NCBI RefSeq assembly: GCF_002865645.1
Contig: NW_020194677.1
Location: 496,001 to 560,000 of the forward strand
DNA length: 64,000 nucleotides
From: Hyaloscypha bicolor E
Lineage: Eukaryota; Ascomycota; Leotiomycetes; Helotiales; Hyaloscyphaceae
Direction of reading: 5' to 3'
The position numbers and the translations under genes are program-made. The notes under the pieces were generated by a model. It ran no database searches and was not told where the DNA came from. It saw only the letters and a list, made by a program, of their open reading frames with translations. Positions within the stretch are counted from its first letter, which is position 1; every line of letters begins with the position of its first letter. Of the stretch, positions 26,928 to 40,560 are shown in pieces.

Positions 26928-27228
26928 TAAAAGGGAAACTATAATAAGACAAAAACCTATATAAAGTATACTAGAGCGCAAAACGTAACTTAATAGTAAA
27001 ATAATAAATTAAAAGCATAAATAGTAAAGTATAAATAGTATATAGTATATAAAAGCTTAATTAATTAAATACTTATAAAGAATTATTCTCTAAGTCTATA
27101 GAAAAACTAGCTTTCTTATATGATTTCCGCAAGTTATATACAAAAGGCCACAGCCTTTGCCATATAACCTAAATCTTAAAACCGCCAAAATAATATAATT
27201 TTTGACGAGTATAGCCTGCTATACTATA
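26928..27228 (-). repeat. E13 3' LTR (copy C)
   Basis: This 301-bp LTR differs from the 5' LTR of the same element (39,756-40,056) almost only by transitions. Part of it (27,120-27,200) keeps CA dinucleotides, for example in GGCCACAGCC, that are lost in its partner. Confidence 0.92.
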
Positions 27229-27289
27229 TCTGACTCTCTATTTATTCGTACTTGTTCCCTAAGCACTAAAAATAACAAAAAAATCCTAC

Positions 27290-30060
27290 TCAGAGTCCGA
27301 AATAATGAAATATTCAGGATCCTCCTCTATTAGTTAATCTAATTTCTTCTCTATATACCTAAAATAAGACTTATTACCCTTAAATAGTCTTATTTCATAC
27401 TTCCGAACTTACTTAAAGGTAATCCGAACCCGCTTAGCTATATTCTCACGCTAAATCCGATATAGTTCTCTATATTAATTAGTATCCGCCTTTTACTATT
27501 ACTTAATTTCCGCCTTTACTATAGGGTATTAAGGAGGCTTATTATAGCGAATTATATCGTAAATCGCACTAATATACTCTAAACGGATAGCTCCTTCGAA
27601 TTTCGTATTATCTATAGTATTCTTAAATTAACTTTTAGTAGAAGAGGAAAGCTCTAGATAAGAAGCTTTAATAATTTTATAAGAGACTTTATTTTCGTAT
27701 ATTTTATCCTTAATAATAACTAGACTTATTAGAATTATAGTAAAAGGCCTATTAAATAGCAAATTATTATTAAGCTATCCTTTAACTTATATATTATCCG
27801 AGAATTAATGCTTTCTTATAATTCCAGACTTATAGATTACCTAGCTAAAGGTATTTATTTATCTAGTTATATAGACTATACTCGGAGTCTTTTCTCTTAT
27901 TATCTTTAGTAGATACTCGCTTAATTCCTTAGCTATTTCTGGCTTAAATTTATTAGAAATAAAGAAGTAATTAATGTTTTTAAAGAACTTCTTACTAAAG
28001 ATAGTAGCCTTTTTGCGGTCCGTAAGAAAAATATAGCCAATATTCTAATACTCTTTACTAAGGTAGAATTCGCTACTTAAAGCTTTAGTAATAGCTAGAT
28101 CTTTAGTATTGCCTTTATACTAATTATAATTAACGTTTCCAGAAGCAAAGTATTAGGCTAGCTAAGAGTAAGTAACCAGGTAAATAGAATACTTATTTAA
28201 TACCTCGTAAAATCCGAGCTATATTAATAGATCTATTATTAAAAGTTAAGAGGCTAAAGTAAAGTAGCTATTACTAAGATCTCTATACTTTAATATATTA
28301 TTTTTCCGGAAGTAAAACTATAGTATCTTTATCTCCTCTATTAAGAGTTCTTAAATACTAAGCTTCTTAATCTATTTCAGGTAATTTTTCTTATAAATAT
28401 AGCTATTTATATCTAGATTAGTAGTACTAGACTCAGAAATAAGAACTATAGTATTAAATTAGAGCTATAAATTTGGGCGGAATTAATTGGAAATATAGCG
28501 CTTATATCTATACTATTTAATTTCCTATATCTTAAAGAAGAAATCCCGTATTTCCTTATTTACTCAAGTAATAGAAATATACTTTTTGCTTTTAGTAACT
28601 TTATAGATCTTAGTAACTAGCTTTAGAGCGTCCTTAATTTCTCGTATATTAATAGAGAAAGTATTAGTAAGCTACTAAATATATACTATATAGGGAGCTT
28701 TAAGGAATCCATTAGTAACCCTATAGTATTCTCGCTTATAAATAGGTCCCAAAATACTACTATATATTTCCTTAAAGATATATTTATCCTACTAAGCAAG
28801 TATTAATTTCTATTTAGCTAGTATTTTATAAGTATACTTAATATTACTATTAAGTTCTCCGGACTTAATATTCTTAGTCTTCCGCTTTTTAGTTCTAGAT
28901 ATAATTAAGGGAGTTTTTCTAGATAATATTTTTTCCTTTAAAGTAAAGAGTTCCTCTTTGCTTTCCTCTATTTTACTAACCTTATACTTAGTCTAGTACT
29001 TAGATCTCTACTATTTATTAGAAGTCTTAGGCTTAGCTTATTCTCTATTCTTACCAGGCTCTTCTTATCTAGTTATACTAGTTTTACTAGTCTTACTAGT
29101 TCTACTAGTCTTACTAGGCTTTATTAAATTAGCTCTATTTTTCTTAGCTAAATCCGGTTAAGCCAAAGCTGAAATTATAATAGGAGCCTATTCTTTAGGC
29201 TTATCTCGGAAAGCAGGAAAAGGCTTGTTACTATAAGCTTTCTTAATTAGAATTCCGGAAGTATTAAAGATATACTATCTAGCTTTAAAATTATTAGCTA
29301 ATAGTAGCTTAAACTCTAATTCTCCAGATTCCGAAATAGCTTTAGTATACTTAAGTACCTTAGTAATATCTGATTTAGTAAATATACTAGTATTCTAATA
29401 CTTCTTATCCTTAATATACTCTAAAGTAGCTTTATTAATTAACTAAATAGCTTTATATACTAAAGCTTTTATCTTAAAAAAAAATATAATTTCTTATAGA
29501 CATTTTTATTAAGGTTATTATAGATATTATTAATATATTAGCTAAAGGCTTTACCGCATAATATAATTCTATTCTGACCCTTGGTTTCTAGACTATTTAT
29601 TATAGTCTTAATCTTATTAAGCTTCTCTTATCTGCCTTTAGAAATGCCTTTAATAATATTCTCAAATTCCCTATTATTAGTTTAGTAGTTCTTTAGCTTT
29701 TCCTTAGTTAATTCTAGTCTAGTTCTATCTCTAATAAAGGTTTTCTACTTTAAGAGCTTATTATATATATTACTTAGCTTATCTAGGATATTTATATTGA
29801 ATTCGGTAATTATAGCTATCTTTTCTGGTATTAGTAGGCCTTCTATAATTACCCAAGCTCTTTTAATACTCTGAACTTTAATACTATTAATCTATAGGCT
29901 TTTAATAATATTGCGGCTTATAAGAACTAGCTATTGCACTTTACTAGCTTAAGAAATCTGTACTTTAGCTATTTTATTATTCTTAAAGAGGTTATAAAGA
30001 TATTATTAGTATAATAGTTATAGGTTATAGAGTTAAAGGTTCTTAAGGTTATAAGGATTT
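27290..30060 (-). pseudogene. E13 extra 3' ORF (copy C), best-preserved version, function unknown
   Basis: Read leftwards from about 30,060 this is the same protein as in copies A and B. A Lys/Glu-rich N-terminal half is followed by a Ser/Thr/Lys linker containing repeated KTSKTS-like tracts (about 29,060-29,110). The C-terminal part holds NYLKQIKKL-like sequence near 28,390. It also holds DLAITKALSSEFYLSKEY and YIFLTDRKKATIFSKKF in a stretch (about 28,120-27,960) with very few stops. Most stops are TAG at positions that are Gln in another copy. It is collinear with pol and on the same strand, so it may once have been translated from the genomic or a spliced RNA. I do not recognise a domain. 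An envelope role is not supported, because no signal peptide or membrane helix was seen. Confidence 0.62.
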
Positions 30061-32399
30061 CTTTTAAGTACTTTCTAAAATAAAGAGTAAATTGAAATAG
30101 ATTTAGATTACGTAAAAGTATTATATATATTCGAGTTTTTCTTTCTTTCTAGTAAGAAAATAAAGCTAAAATAGTAATATATATAATAGGGAAAATAGAT
30201 ATAATAATTAGATATATTTAAAGTAATATAGTTATAAATTAGAAATAATTATAGAAAATAAAATATAGAGTTAGGCTTTTACTATAGAAAAGAATATAAA
30301 TATATATATTTAAGGGAATATAATCTAGAAAATAATTAAGGCAGATTAAATTAAATAGTAATAATAGGGAAATAAAAAGGTAATATAATGGAAATATAAG
30401 TATAGTAGTAATATCTGAAGTATTAGAATATAGAAGGAAATAACGAAAATTTCACGATATAGGCATACTCTAATTCCTTATTTATTTAGAGATATTTCTA
30501 TTAACTTAAAGAATAGTATAAAAGAAGGAAAATAATATAGGAAATATATAAAAGATAAAATATATAAATATACTAAAGATATTAGGAAAATATAAAGTAA
30601 GTATTAATAGAAAAGAAGTTAGAATAATAGAATTAAGAAATAACTTAGAATAAAGTATTATTTTTTCCGAAACTAATTTATATTTATTTAGTACTTATTA
30701 AAGTCGACTTTATATAGTATAAAACTATTTAGTTAGTTAAAACTTTAAAGTAATATTTATATCTATAAAGATAATACTAAAGGTATTAAAATATATAAAA
30801 AGAAGAACTATAAGATAATATAAATAGAATTTATAGTATTATTATTAAGTTTGAAATAATTAATATTAAAGTTAATATAGAATATAAAAAAATTAGATAT
30901 CCTAAATTAGTATTAAGGATATAGTATTAAAGATATCTTCTTAATTACTCAGATAATATTTAATAGTAGAGAATAGATTAATAGTAAGAAATAGCGAATT
31001 ATACTAGCTTTTTAAAGAAGTAATTAGTTTCTAGTAATGAAATAGTATTATAGTCGGAAAATGGGTTCTATATAAGAGAAGTTTTCTTATATAGAAGTAG
31101 AAATATATAATATATTAACTAAGCCTTAGTATTAGTTTTAAGTATAGTTACGGTTATATTAAAGAGAAAGTAGGTTTTCTAGTATAAAGTAGGCTTTAAA
31201 TAAGCAGATCTAGTTTATTTAATATCTAATAGATTTCTAGAATTATATATTATTAAATACTTTCGAAAATAACTATTAGATTTAATAAGGTTTCCCTTTT
31301 CTCTTATAAGGCTTCTAGTTTAGCTATTCCGTCTATATATAACTTCTAATTAGGAAGTTTATTTGAATATTATAAGGAAACTTATAATAGTAATTTAAGT
31401 TAAAATCGAGATCTATAGATATTATAGTTAAGCTTTAGACCGGTATAAGCCGCGAGAATAGCTAGATAAGAGAGCGAGTAAAGCTTTTAAAAGATTTCTA
31501 GTTTAGTAAAATATATATAAAAGGCCCTCTTTCTTTTTCTTTTCTTTTTCTATCTCTAAATATAGATACTATTTATTATTATAGTTCGGAATCAAGAGTT
31601 CGTAAAATAACCTCTCGACTTCCTATTTAATTTTATATTAAAAGGGATACTTTATATTTAATTCCTAAGATCTAGTAATAGAATCTTATATATTAAGAAT
31701 ACTATCTAGTAATAATAATTAGATAATAGTAAGAAATAAATAATAATAAAGCTCGTCCGATTTCTAGAATAATAGTCTAATAATAATACTCTCCAAAAGT
31801 TATAAATAATAATTAGAAGAAAAATTCAAAAGATATATAAGGAATTAAAAGTAATAAGCTTTATTTCAGGTTAAGAAAAGCCTCTATTATTAGATATTTT
31901 CTCCTAGTTTTCTATAAAAAAGACATATTTTACTCTCTCTAATTCCGGTAACTCTGGAATATATATAATAATACTAGTAGCTTTCTTAATCTCCTAAGTA
32001 CTATTTTGCTTATAGTACTTTATAATTACTTTTCTTTCTAGTTCTATATCTATTTTAAAATATTTATTTATAGATATATACTTATTATTAACTTTATTTT
32101 TAGGGAAATACCAGAATTTATTTCTTTTAATAAATTACTTAAGTTAATTTCTGGTATATATCTTTTAAAGTATAGTATTATTAAGTTCTTCTAGTATATA
32201 GTATCTTTTTAGTTAATCTGTATACTTTATTCTATATAGGCCAAGCTAGTAATATAGTAGCTTTATATTTCTTAACTTATCTTAATCTATTAATTTAATA
32301 TTATATATAAGAACTAGATTCTTTTCGGAAATAGGCTTTATATAAATCTAGTAAATAGTATTAAATTATTTCTTTTCCTCTTGGCGTTTTTTATTCTTC

Positions 32400-35300
32400 T
32401 TTATTCTAGCTTCTTTAATATCTTTATTTCTTATCTATATTTACTTTATATATATTTCCAGTAGCATTTCTTTATTATAGACTTTATCTTATTCAAGTAT
32501 TCTCTAGATTAGAAAGCGTATTTCTATAAGTAGTATAGCTTCTTTATTATAGATTATATAAAAAGAAGTAAATCTAGTTAGTTTATATATAGTAACTCGA
32601 TTAGTAAATAGAATATATAATAATAAATCTATCTAAAACTTCTTTTTACTTATTATAAGTATAATAAATACCTAAATAATTAGTTAATATTCTTTTTTAA
32701 TTATACTATTTCCTTTAGAATTATAGGCCAAAATAATAATTCTATTAATTTCTAGCTTATTAAGTTCTTAAATTACTACTTCTTTGAATTCCGATCTGCT
32801 ATTTATCTTAAACTAGCCAAATAAACTATACCTATAAATAATCTTTTCCCAAATAAACTTAGTAATCTTCTTACTAGTTAGGTTCTTTAAAGGTCTAGCT
32901 TTAACTTATTCTAAGAAATTATCTCTAGTAATAACTAACAAGTTATATCTTTTATAGTCTAGTAGTTTAATTATATTAATCCTAAAGTAATAGAAAAGGG
33001 ATATAGTTTTTATTAGATATAAAGCTTCTTCTTATTTTCTTTTACTCTTATATTAATAGATCTTATAAGTATTAATATACTTCCGTATATAGTTATAGTA
33101 ATCTTCCTAGTAATAGCAGCTAGCTACTAAGCAAAAAGTGCTTTCTTTTCCGGTATATCTAATCTTATTATATAGCTTTTTAATAATAATTTCTCTTTAT
33201 TCTTAATTATTAATAATAAATTAAGGCGGGTATACTTTAGATATAATTTTCTATAGTAATTAATCTCTTATACTATAATTTAAAGCTTCCTTACTTAATT
33301 TTCGAAACTCGGCTCTAGATATTTCTTTTAATCTAAAGAATATTATAAGGTATTATATAATATTTTAGTATTATTTGAAATAGCTATTATCTAAGGAATC
33401 TAGTAAAATAATCGGGTTATTAAGTAAAGCGTGGGAGTTAGTATTATTATTTACTATTTTACTAGCGGTTATATATAAAAGGCCGTGGCCTTTATTATAT
33501 AACTTCCGGATTTTGTTATTTTTTAATATTACTAATTTGCTTTTAGATATAGTAAGGCTTTAATTATTAATCTCTAGTAACTAAATACTACTATTTAAAT
33601 ATCTAGTAAAGGTTTTAGGAGTCTAATTCCTTAAAATAATATTATATAACTAAACCAGAATTATTTTTTTTATTCGAATTTTCTGCCTAATAGATACTAT
33701 TCTAATAGTATTAAGCTCTATTACTAATTATTTATTAATATCCTCGTTATCTTTAGTATTGCCTTCTTATTATAGATGTCTCAATAACCCGTTAGTAGTA
33801 ATATACTTGGTTCCTTTAATATATTTAACTTTAAAGTTAAATAACTAAATTTATACTAGCTAGTAAGTAACTAGAGCTCTAGAAAGATCTATAGCTGCTT
33901 TGCTTAGCTATATAACAAGCGTATTAGCGTCTAGTTTAAAAATAAAGTAAATTTTATATAGCCAGAATTATACTTTCTATAAATATTTTACTAGCCTTTA
34001 GTATTTTCTTTTAGTAGTATTATATCTTTACTTAGTATTATTCTAGATTTCAGACTTATATTATATAACTTTCTTTTTCCCTTTATTATTATATTAACTA
34101 AGAGTTCTGCCCTATCTATTTAGGCTAGTATCTATTACTAATATAATTATTCCCTAATTTTCTAATAAATTATAGTATAACTTATAAAGTATTAGAGTAG
34201 TAGTAAGCTTTTCCTAAAGAATTTATATAGCTTGCTTTTATTTACTATTCTAGTTCTATATTATACCTTTCCTTATTAAGTAATAAATAGGTTTAGTAAT
34301 AATTATAAAGCCTTTAATTCAAATACGGTAATAAATAATAATTCTAATAAATGCCTTGCCTTTAGTTATACTATTATAATATTTCTATCTTAAGATCTTA
34401 GTAATTTCTAAGCTTGAAGGGCTTCTTCCAAATACTTTATAAATAAATCTAATAATAACTATTCTATTATAATAGAACTATAATTTTTTTCTAATACTAG
34501 CTCTAGCTTATTTAACTCTATTTAAGGTTATATTTAAGTTTTAAAGGTATTCGAATATAAAACGCCGAATTCCAGATAAAATAAGTTGCCTATTATAATC
34601 TATATAAGGTCTCTTAACTCTAATATTATTAATAAATAGTATAGCGATTTTGGGAAATAAATTCTCTAAAATAGTTATAATAACCTATATAAACTATATA
34701 ACGGAATTAGTAGCTTTCTAAGATAGTATAGTTATTCTTAATAGTTCTAGAGGCGTTATAAATATAGTTAAATCTCTACTATAAGTATCTAGTATAAGTT
34801 AATTATATCTAGAAAAGAAATTAATTAAAGAAATATAAGTATATCTAGTAAATTTCTCTGAGATCTTATTAGTAAACGGAAGTAAGTTAGCGTCTTATAA
34901 GGTTACTAAATTTATTTTTATAGTAGTATTAATTAGTTTATAAGTCCTAATAACCTTCTTTATAACTAAGAACTATAAATTTTAGTAAGATTTATTATAT
35001 TTCTTAAGAACTTTATAATCTAGATATTCTAATAGTATTTTTACTATTACTAGTACTAGAGCTTTAGGATATAGGAAATTCTTCTCTTGCCAGGCTTTAT
35101 ACTTAATAGTCTTAATTAGAATAGATAGGCTAATATTCTTATAAACTTTTTTTATTTCCTTCTAATTAAATATAATTATACTTTCTTAATTAACTATTAA
35201 TTCTCGAAATATAGCTAGTTCTTCTTTCTAGAGCTAGTTACTAATATCTAATTATTTAAGATATTCCGAAGTAAGTTATAAACCTTTTAGAATAGCTAAT

Positions 35301-38300
35301 ATCCTTAGTAAAAAGTAATTCTTATATTTCCTAGTATACTTCTATAAGTATTCTCTAGCTTTAGATCTCTTAAACTAGTCCGAATATTTACTAGAGCCTT
35401 CTCTAGTTCTATTATTAGTATTTACTAGTTAAATCTTCTTATTTTTTATTTTATATACTCCTATAACTAGAAATAAACTATAGTTATTATCTTTTTTTTT
35501 AAGAGCTATAACTATTTTCTCTAGTACTCTTTTTATCTAATCTCCGGAATTTATAACTTTTTTACTTAGCTTTTTCCTAGTTAGATATAGAGAGTGCCTT
35601 TTTATCTAGTATTTTAATATACTTTTCTTAAGCTCTTATATATTCCAGAATTCTCTCTAGTCTTGAGTTCTATATTCCTTAGCTTCGGAAATATATTTCT
35701 TTATTATTAGAAGATACTACTTTATTTCTTTTTTAGAAATATCTTTACTTAATACCCTTTTTACTTCTTTTTCTATTAATTCCGGAACTACTTTTAATAA
35801 TACTCTAATTAAAGCCTTTTCTGTTTTATTTTCCCTAAAAATATTATTAATTTCCTAAACTCCTGAACCCAAAATAAAAGAATTTATAGGAAATCCCGGT
35901 ATTTTTCTATTTCCTCTAATATTACTACCGGTTATAATACTAGACTTTATTTTTCCTCTTTATTATTAGTTTTCTATTCCGTATTACTTAATTCCTTAAC
36001 TCTAAAAGCTTAGTACTCTTAAACTATTATTTTTTTCTGCTTCCCGGTATTTTTTAAAGGTGAAATAATTATAATAGTATAGGTATTCTAATTATTTTTA
36101 GGGTTAGTAAACCTTCTATCCTATAAACTATTACTTTAATATATAATATTTATCTTTATTTTTACTAAGAATAGTTAATTAAATAGAATTTTTAGAGCTT
36201 CTTTAACTAGAAAAAACGCGTTTTTATATCCTATTTCATTTATAACCTTAGCTCTAAGCTTTACTATTTCTATAAATCCAAATTTAGCTCTAGTAATAGT
36301 AAATATTCAATAATCTATAGTATTATATATTACTTTACTAATATTTCTAGAGATCTTTTTAGAGAGAATATTAACTTTAGCTCTAGTATTAATTATTCTT
36401 TTATATTTAATACTTCTTTAAGATCCTTAAAATATAAATCGGAGGTATAAAGCTCGCATAATATATTTATAAGCTAGTAATATCCGAATATTAATACTAT
36501 TGCCTTTAAATCGAATAATTTTATTAGTATTAGATATCTGAGCTAGTATTTCTAATTCCTTAAATATTCTATCTATTATATAAGCTATAGCTACTAGTTC
36601 TGCAGATTTCCTAGTATATCTAATTATACTTAATATAATAGTATTTTCTATTTATAAGATAGTAAGATAGAAAGTATTATCCTTAATTTATTAGTTCTAA
36701 AATATAGTAGCTAAATCTAGTATTTTTAAGGTATTAATAAATATTCTCGTTTTTTTCTAAGTCTTTAGAAATGGAATAGTTACTTTCTTTAGTAGTCTTA
36801 TTAAAATATTATTAACTTTAGGAATTTTATACTTATTATAGTTAAGAATATATTAGGTCCCTAATTCGTTTTATTTATTTCCGGAAGCATTAATATCTAT
36901 ATCCTTAGCTAGGCCGTTTTCTTATCTATTATTTCTTGAAATAGTATTCTTTTGGCCTCTTATATAGGGTAGCTTTTTTTTAGCTTTAGCTTGTCTTCGG
37001 AAAATATCTTTAGCTATTTCTATCTCTTTTCCTTTTCTCTTTAATAAAGAACCTGTTATAATATTAATAGAAACGTTATTTATAGTCAAATTTTAATATT
37101 ATTTATTAATTCCAGAACCTGAAATATTAGTAATTCTAATATAATTTTCCCTAAGGCAAAGCGGCTATTTAAATTCTCTAGATATAACTTACTTGCTTTT
37201 ATATATAGATTCCGGTTAGCCAGTTCTCTTTTCTCTTTCTTGCCTAGTAAACTAGATATCCTCTATTAATCTCTGGATATTTTTGGATTAAATATTTAAA
37301 TTATAGTTAAATTCTTCTTTTCGGACTTAGGAAATAATTTAGTTAAACCACTAGCGCTTACTAGTAAGGAAAAAGGAAATGCTTTCTTATTTAGGCTTAA
37401 ATAGCCCTTTATATTATCTTTTATTAAATTAGTAAATATATTTATAATTTATGAGTTCTTTTATTAGTAGGTAATAGAACTAAGAAATATAGATATATTC
37501 TGGGTTAATATTATTATTCTTATCCCTATTATAGTACCTATAGCAAATTCGTTCTCTTAGTTCTAGATCTATATTATAGGCTATATTAACTTAAGTAGTA
37601 TTTTCTAATTACTTTTAAAACTAATTTTCTCTAGAATATAGTTATCTAGATCCTCTGCTTATTCTAGCTCGATTACTATAGCTACTATAGCGTTCTTTAT
37701 AACTTTTGCCACAATTTCTAGTATATTTTTCTTAAAGACCCGAATTATACTTACTAAGCTATTAATACTATTATACTTATTATAGTTAGCTAGACTATAT
37801 AAGTAGGCTATAAATATCTTCCCGAATTATAATAATAGCTATATTAAGTTATTTTTATAGGTTCTCTTAAATTATAGTAATAATAGATAGTTTTTCTAGA
37901 TTTCTCGCTAGCTAGTTAATATTATTTTCCTTAGGTTTATTACTTTTAGTAGGTTTTATATAATTAGCTATAGGCTAGATTCTTTTCTTATCTATATCTA
38001 TAATAGCTTTAAAAAGTATAATAAAAGAAACTAGTAAAAAATAATTGTTTTTTGATTTAGAAATTATATTATAAACTACTATATTTAAGTATTTTTATCT
38101 AAGTCTAGATATGTCTAGATTATTAGTAATATTAAAATAGCGTTTTTTTTCTTTATACTAATAAGATATTACTGCTTTCTTATATATCTTACTATATTTA
38201 TAAGTAGAAATATTTATAGGCTCGAAATTCGTATTCTTAAGAATATAATTCCTTACTAGAATAGATAATTCTCTTATAAACTCTTAGTACTAAGTAATTT

Positions 38301-39000
38301 TATTTATTTCTTTCCTCTTTAGTAATTTCTTTAATACTTTATTAAATATATTAATATAAAACTTAGAAGAAATTTCTCTATTCTAGGCTTATATAATAAT
38401 TTAATTAAGAAAGTTGCGGCTAATTTTAAGTATTTTCTAGTTATACTCTCGGAATTCCTTTAGTAAGGCCTTAAAGAATTTGATTTCCTAGTAATCTCCT
38501 AGATTATTAGTATAGTACTCTAGTATAGCCTTAATCTAATTCTTATAAATAGGAGAGATATAATAAATAATTTTTTTTCTTTTAGTATTATTAGAAATAT
38601 AATAGTTCTTATATATATTTATATATTATTCTAAAAATATAGAGATATTACTTCCCTAAAACCATAGTACTTCAGAAGCTTCCGCAAGCGGCAGATTTAA
38701 ATCTGGTACTAGTATATACTTATTTTTAGCTATATTAATCTTAATAATTTCTTCTATAGCTAATTATAGAGTTTCCGTACCTAAAACTTCTATTAATAAT
38801 ATTCCTAAAAGACTAATTTCCCGTTTAAGTATATCTTTTAATTTAGGAACCAGAATTAGAGAGAAACCGGTTAATAATAATAGATATAATTAAGGTTCGA
38901 GTTTTAGTATTAGTAGTAATAAAGTAGTAGCTTTTCTAGTTTTATTTCTATTACTTATACTTTCTTTCCTATTCCGTTAGCTTAATACCTATAATATTTT
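32400..39000 (-). pseudogene. E13 gag-pol (copy C), RIP-broken
   Basis: This is the inverted counterpart of 50,900-57,540 in copy B. The RT box reads FINNI at 34,636-34,622 (plus coordinates 34,622-34,636), followed by RVKRPYI, matching the FLDD-I-VKGP box seen in a distinct group of fungal gypsy elements. Integrase lies at about 33,050-32,500 and gag at about 38,700-37,000. The interval from 30,100 to 32,400 has no recognisable protein. Many TAG/TAA stops occur. Confidence 0.8.
33468..33503. repeat. 36-nt imperfect palindrome, copy in E13 pol-3' region
   Basis: The sequence runs GTTATATATAAAAGGCC, then GT, then GGCCTTTATTATATAAC. The arms pair with one or two mismatches. The same palindrome occurs in the E13 LTRs, in the copia element and in the equivalent place of copy B (about 56,405-56,447). 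Confidence 0.8.
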
Positions 39001-39755
39001 CCCTTAATTTTGCTAAACTAGATATACTTTATAATACTATTAATAAATATAATAAAAATAATAATAATAAAAATAATTTCTCTAATTCCGCTATTTTCTC
39101 TAATTTCTCTGAATTCTTCTTATTATCTTTATTTAGTAACCTCTCCTTTCTCTAGAGGCTTTTCTAATTTATCTATATAATTTCTTATTTCCGATTTCCT
39201 TTTAATTCTTTTTAATTTCTATTTATTATTTTACTTGAAATTGAGGGCATTCCCTATTTTGGGTATTCTTTTTAGACTTAGAAGCAAGCTTTACTACTAA
39301 AATTAAAGCTACTTTAATTTCGACTTTTACTATAATTAAAAATAATATATAAATTAATAGTATAATTTTATTTCTGTATACTAAAGTCTATTTCTAACTA
39401 AAATCTAACTTATATTATCTTAGTATAATATTTCCTATTTTATTTCCTTTACTTCTTTTTCTTCTATAGTTAGCCTCTATTTCTATTACCCCTATATATT
39501 ATACTAGTAATTATATCTTATAGCTAACTTATATTCAAGTTACTAGATATATTAGAAATTAATATAAGATACTAAGATTAATACTTATATATTCTTAATA
39601 TTTCGGCCTTAGGCTTAAGGTATTATAATAGTTCTTTTTCTCCCCTAACTTGCTAAGCTAATAATCCGCCTTATAGACACCCCTTAGAACTTTATAAGAG
39701 TATTATCTTAACTATAAAGTTTCTATTTTCCCTGTATTACTTATTATAAAATATA

Positions 39756-40056
39756 TGAGAGGGAAACTATAATAAGATAAAAACCTATATAAAGTATACT
39801 AGAGCGCAAAACGTAACTTAATAGTAAAATAATAAATTAAAAGTATAAATAGTAAAGTATAAATAGTATATAGTATATAAAAGCTTAATTAATTAAATAC
39901 TTATAAAGAATTATTCTCTAAGTCTATAGAAAAACTAGCTTTCTTATGTAATTTCCGTAAGTTACGTATAAAAGGCTATAGCCTTTACTATATAACCTAA
40001 ACCTTAAAACCGCTAAAATAATATGATTTTTAACGAGTATAGCCTGCCGTACCACA
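39756..40056 (-). repeat. E13 5' LTR (copy C)
   Basis: The outer end reads, on its own strand, TGTGGTACGGCAGG and the inner end CCCTCTCA. These give true TG...CA termini and anchor the LTR limits for all copies. Just inside it is TATATTTTATAATAAGTAATACAGGG-like leader sequence (39,730-39,755), shared with copy B. Confidence 0.93.
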
Positions 40057-40560
40057 TTAGTTAAATACTATTTTAAAGAAATCTAGATAATATTATTAAT
40101 AGAAAATATTAAATTTAAAGCAAGAAAGCTTAAGCTAAAATTTATAGATTTATTTAAGATTTTTAAATATATTAGTAATTTGATATATAAATTAGAATTA
40201 TTTATATTTAATTTTCTATATTCTTTTTCTTAAGAAATATATAATAAAAAAGAATTAGAAGCTATATTTATATTTCTTTTAAAAAATGTTCGAAATTAGT
40301 AAATAATAATAAAAAGTAAAAATAGAAAATAAAACCTATTATTAATTACTAATAAAATAGTAAAAGTAAAAAGTAATAATATTTAATTAAATAGAAAGCC
40401 TAACCTAAAAATTATAATATCTAGTTATTTACTTTTTTTAATCTTAAAAATTTTAAGAAACTTCTAAAATTATATAACTAAAATTATAATTTAAAATCCG
40501 AAATTTTTTTTTTAATAATCTTTTAAAATTAAAAGGAATTCTGAATTACTAAAAAAAAGG
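40057..40560 (+). pseudogene. gypsy integrase C-terminus and chromodomain-like end, right part of the element split by E13
   Basis: In frame with 26,927 after removal of the insertion, it reads KYYFKEI, then NIKFKARKLKLKFIDLFKIF and LIYKLELF. This is the usual gypsy 'VLLSTKNIK-K-RKLSPKFIGPFEI...YKLELP' stretch at the integrase end. A weak chromodomain-like QYLIKQKA block is near 40,370-40,420. Similarity fades by about 40,560 and no 3' LTR was recognised. Confidence 0.85.

Larger units (their letters stand above)
26928..40056 (-). mobile_element. E13 LTR retrotransposon, full-length copy C, minus strand
   Basis: The copy is 13,129 bp long with 301-bp LTRs at both ends, and aligns along its whole length with copy B (49,962-63,395) in inverted orientation. 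It interrupts a gypsy integrase. TTAGT is present at 26,922-26,926 and again at 40,057-40,061. Deleting the element plus one TTAGT restores the integrase reading frame across the join. Order on its own strand: 5' LTR, gag, protease, RT, RNase H, integrase, about 5.5 kb of extra 3' sequence, 3' LTR. It is the least RIPped copy in parts of the extra 3' region. Confidence 0.94.
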
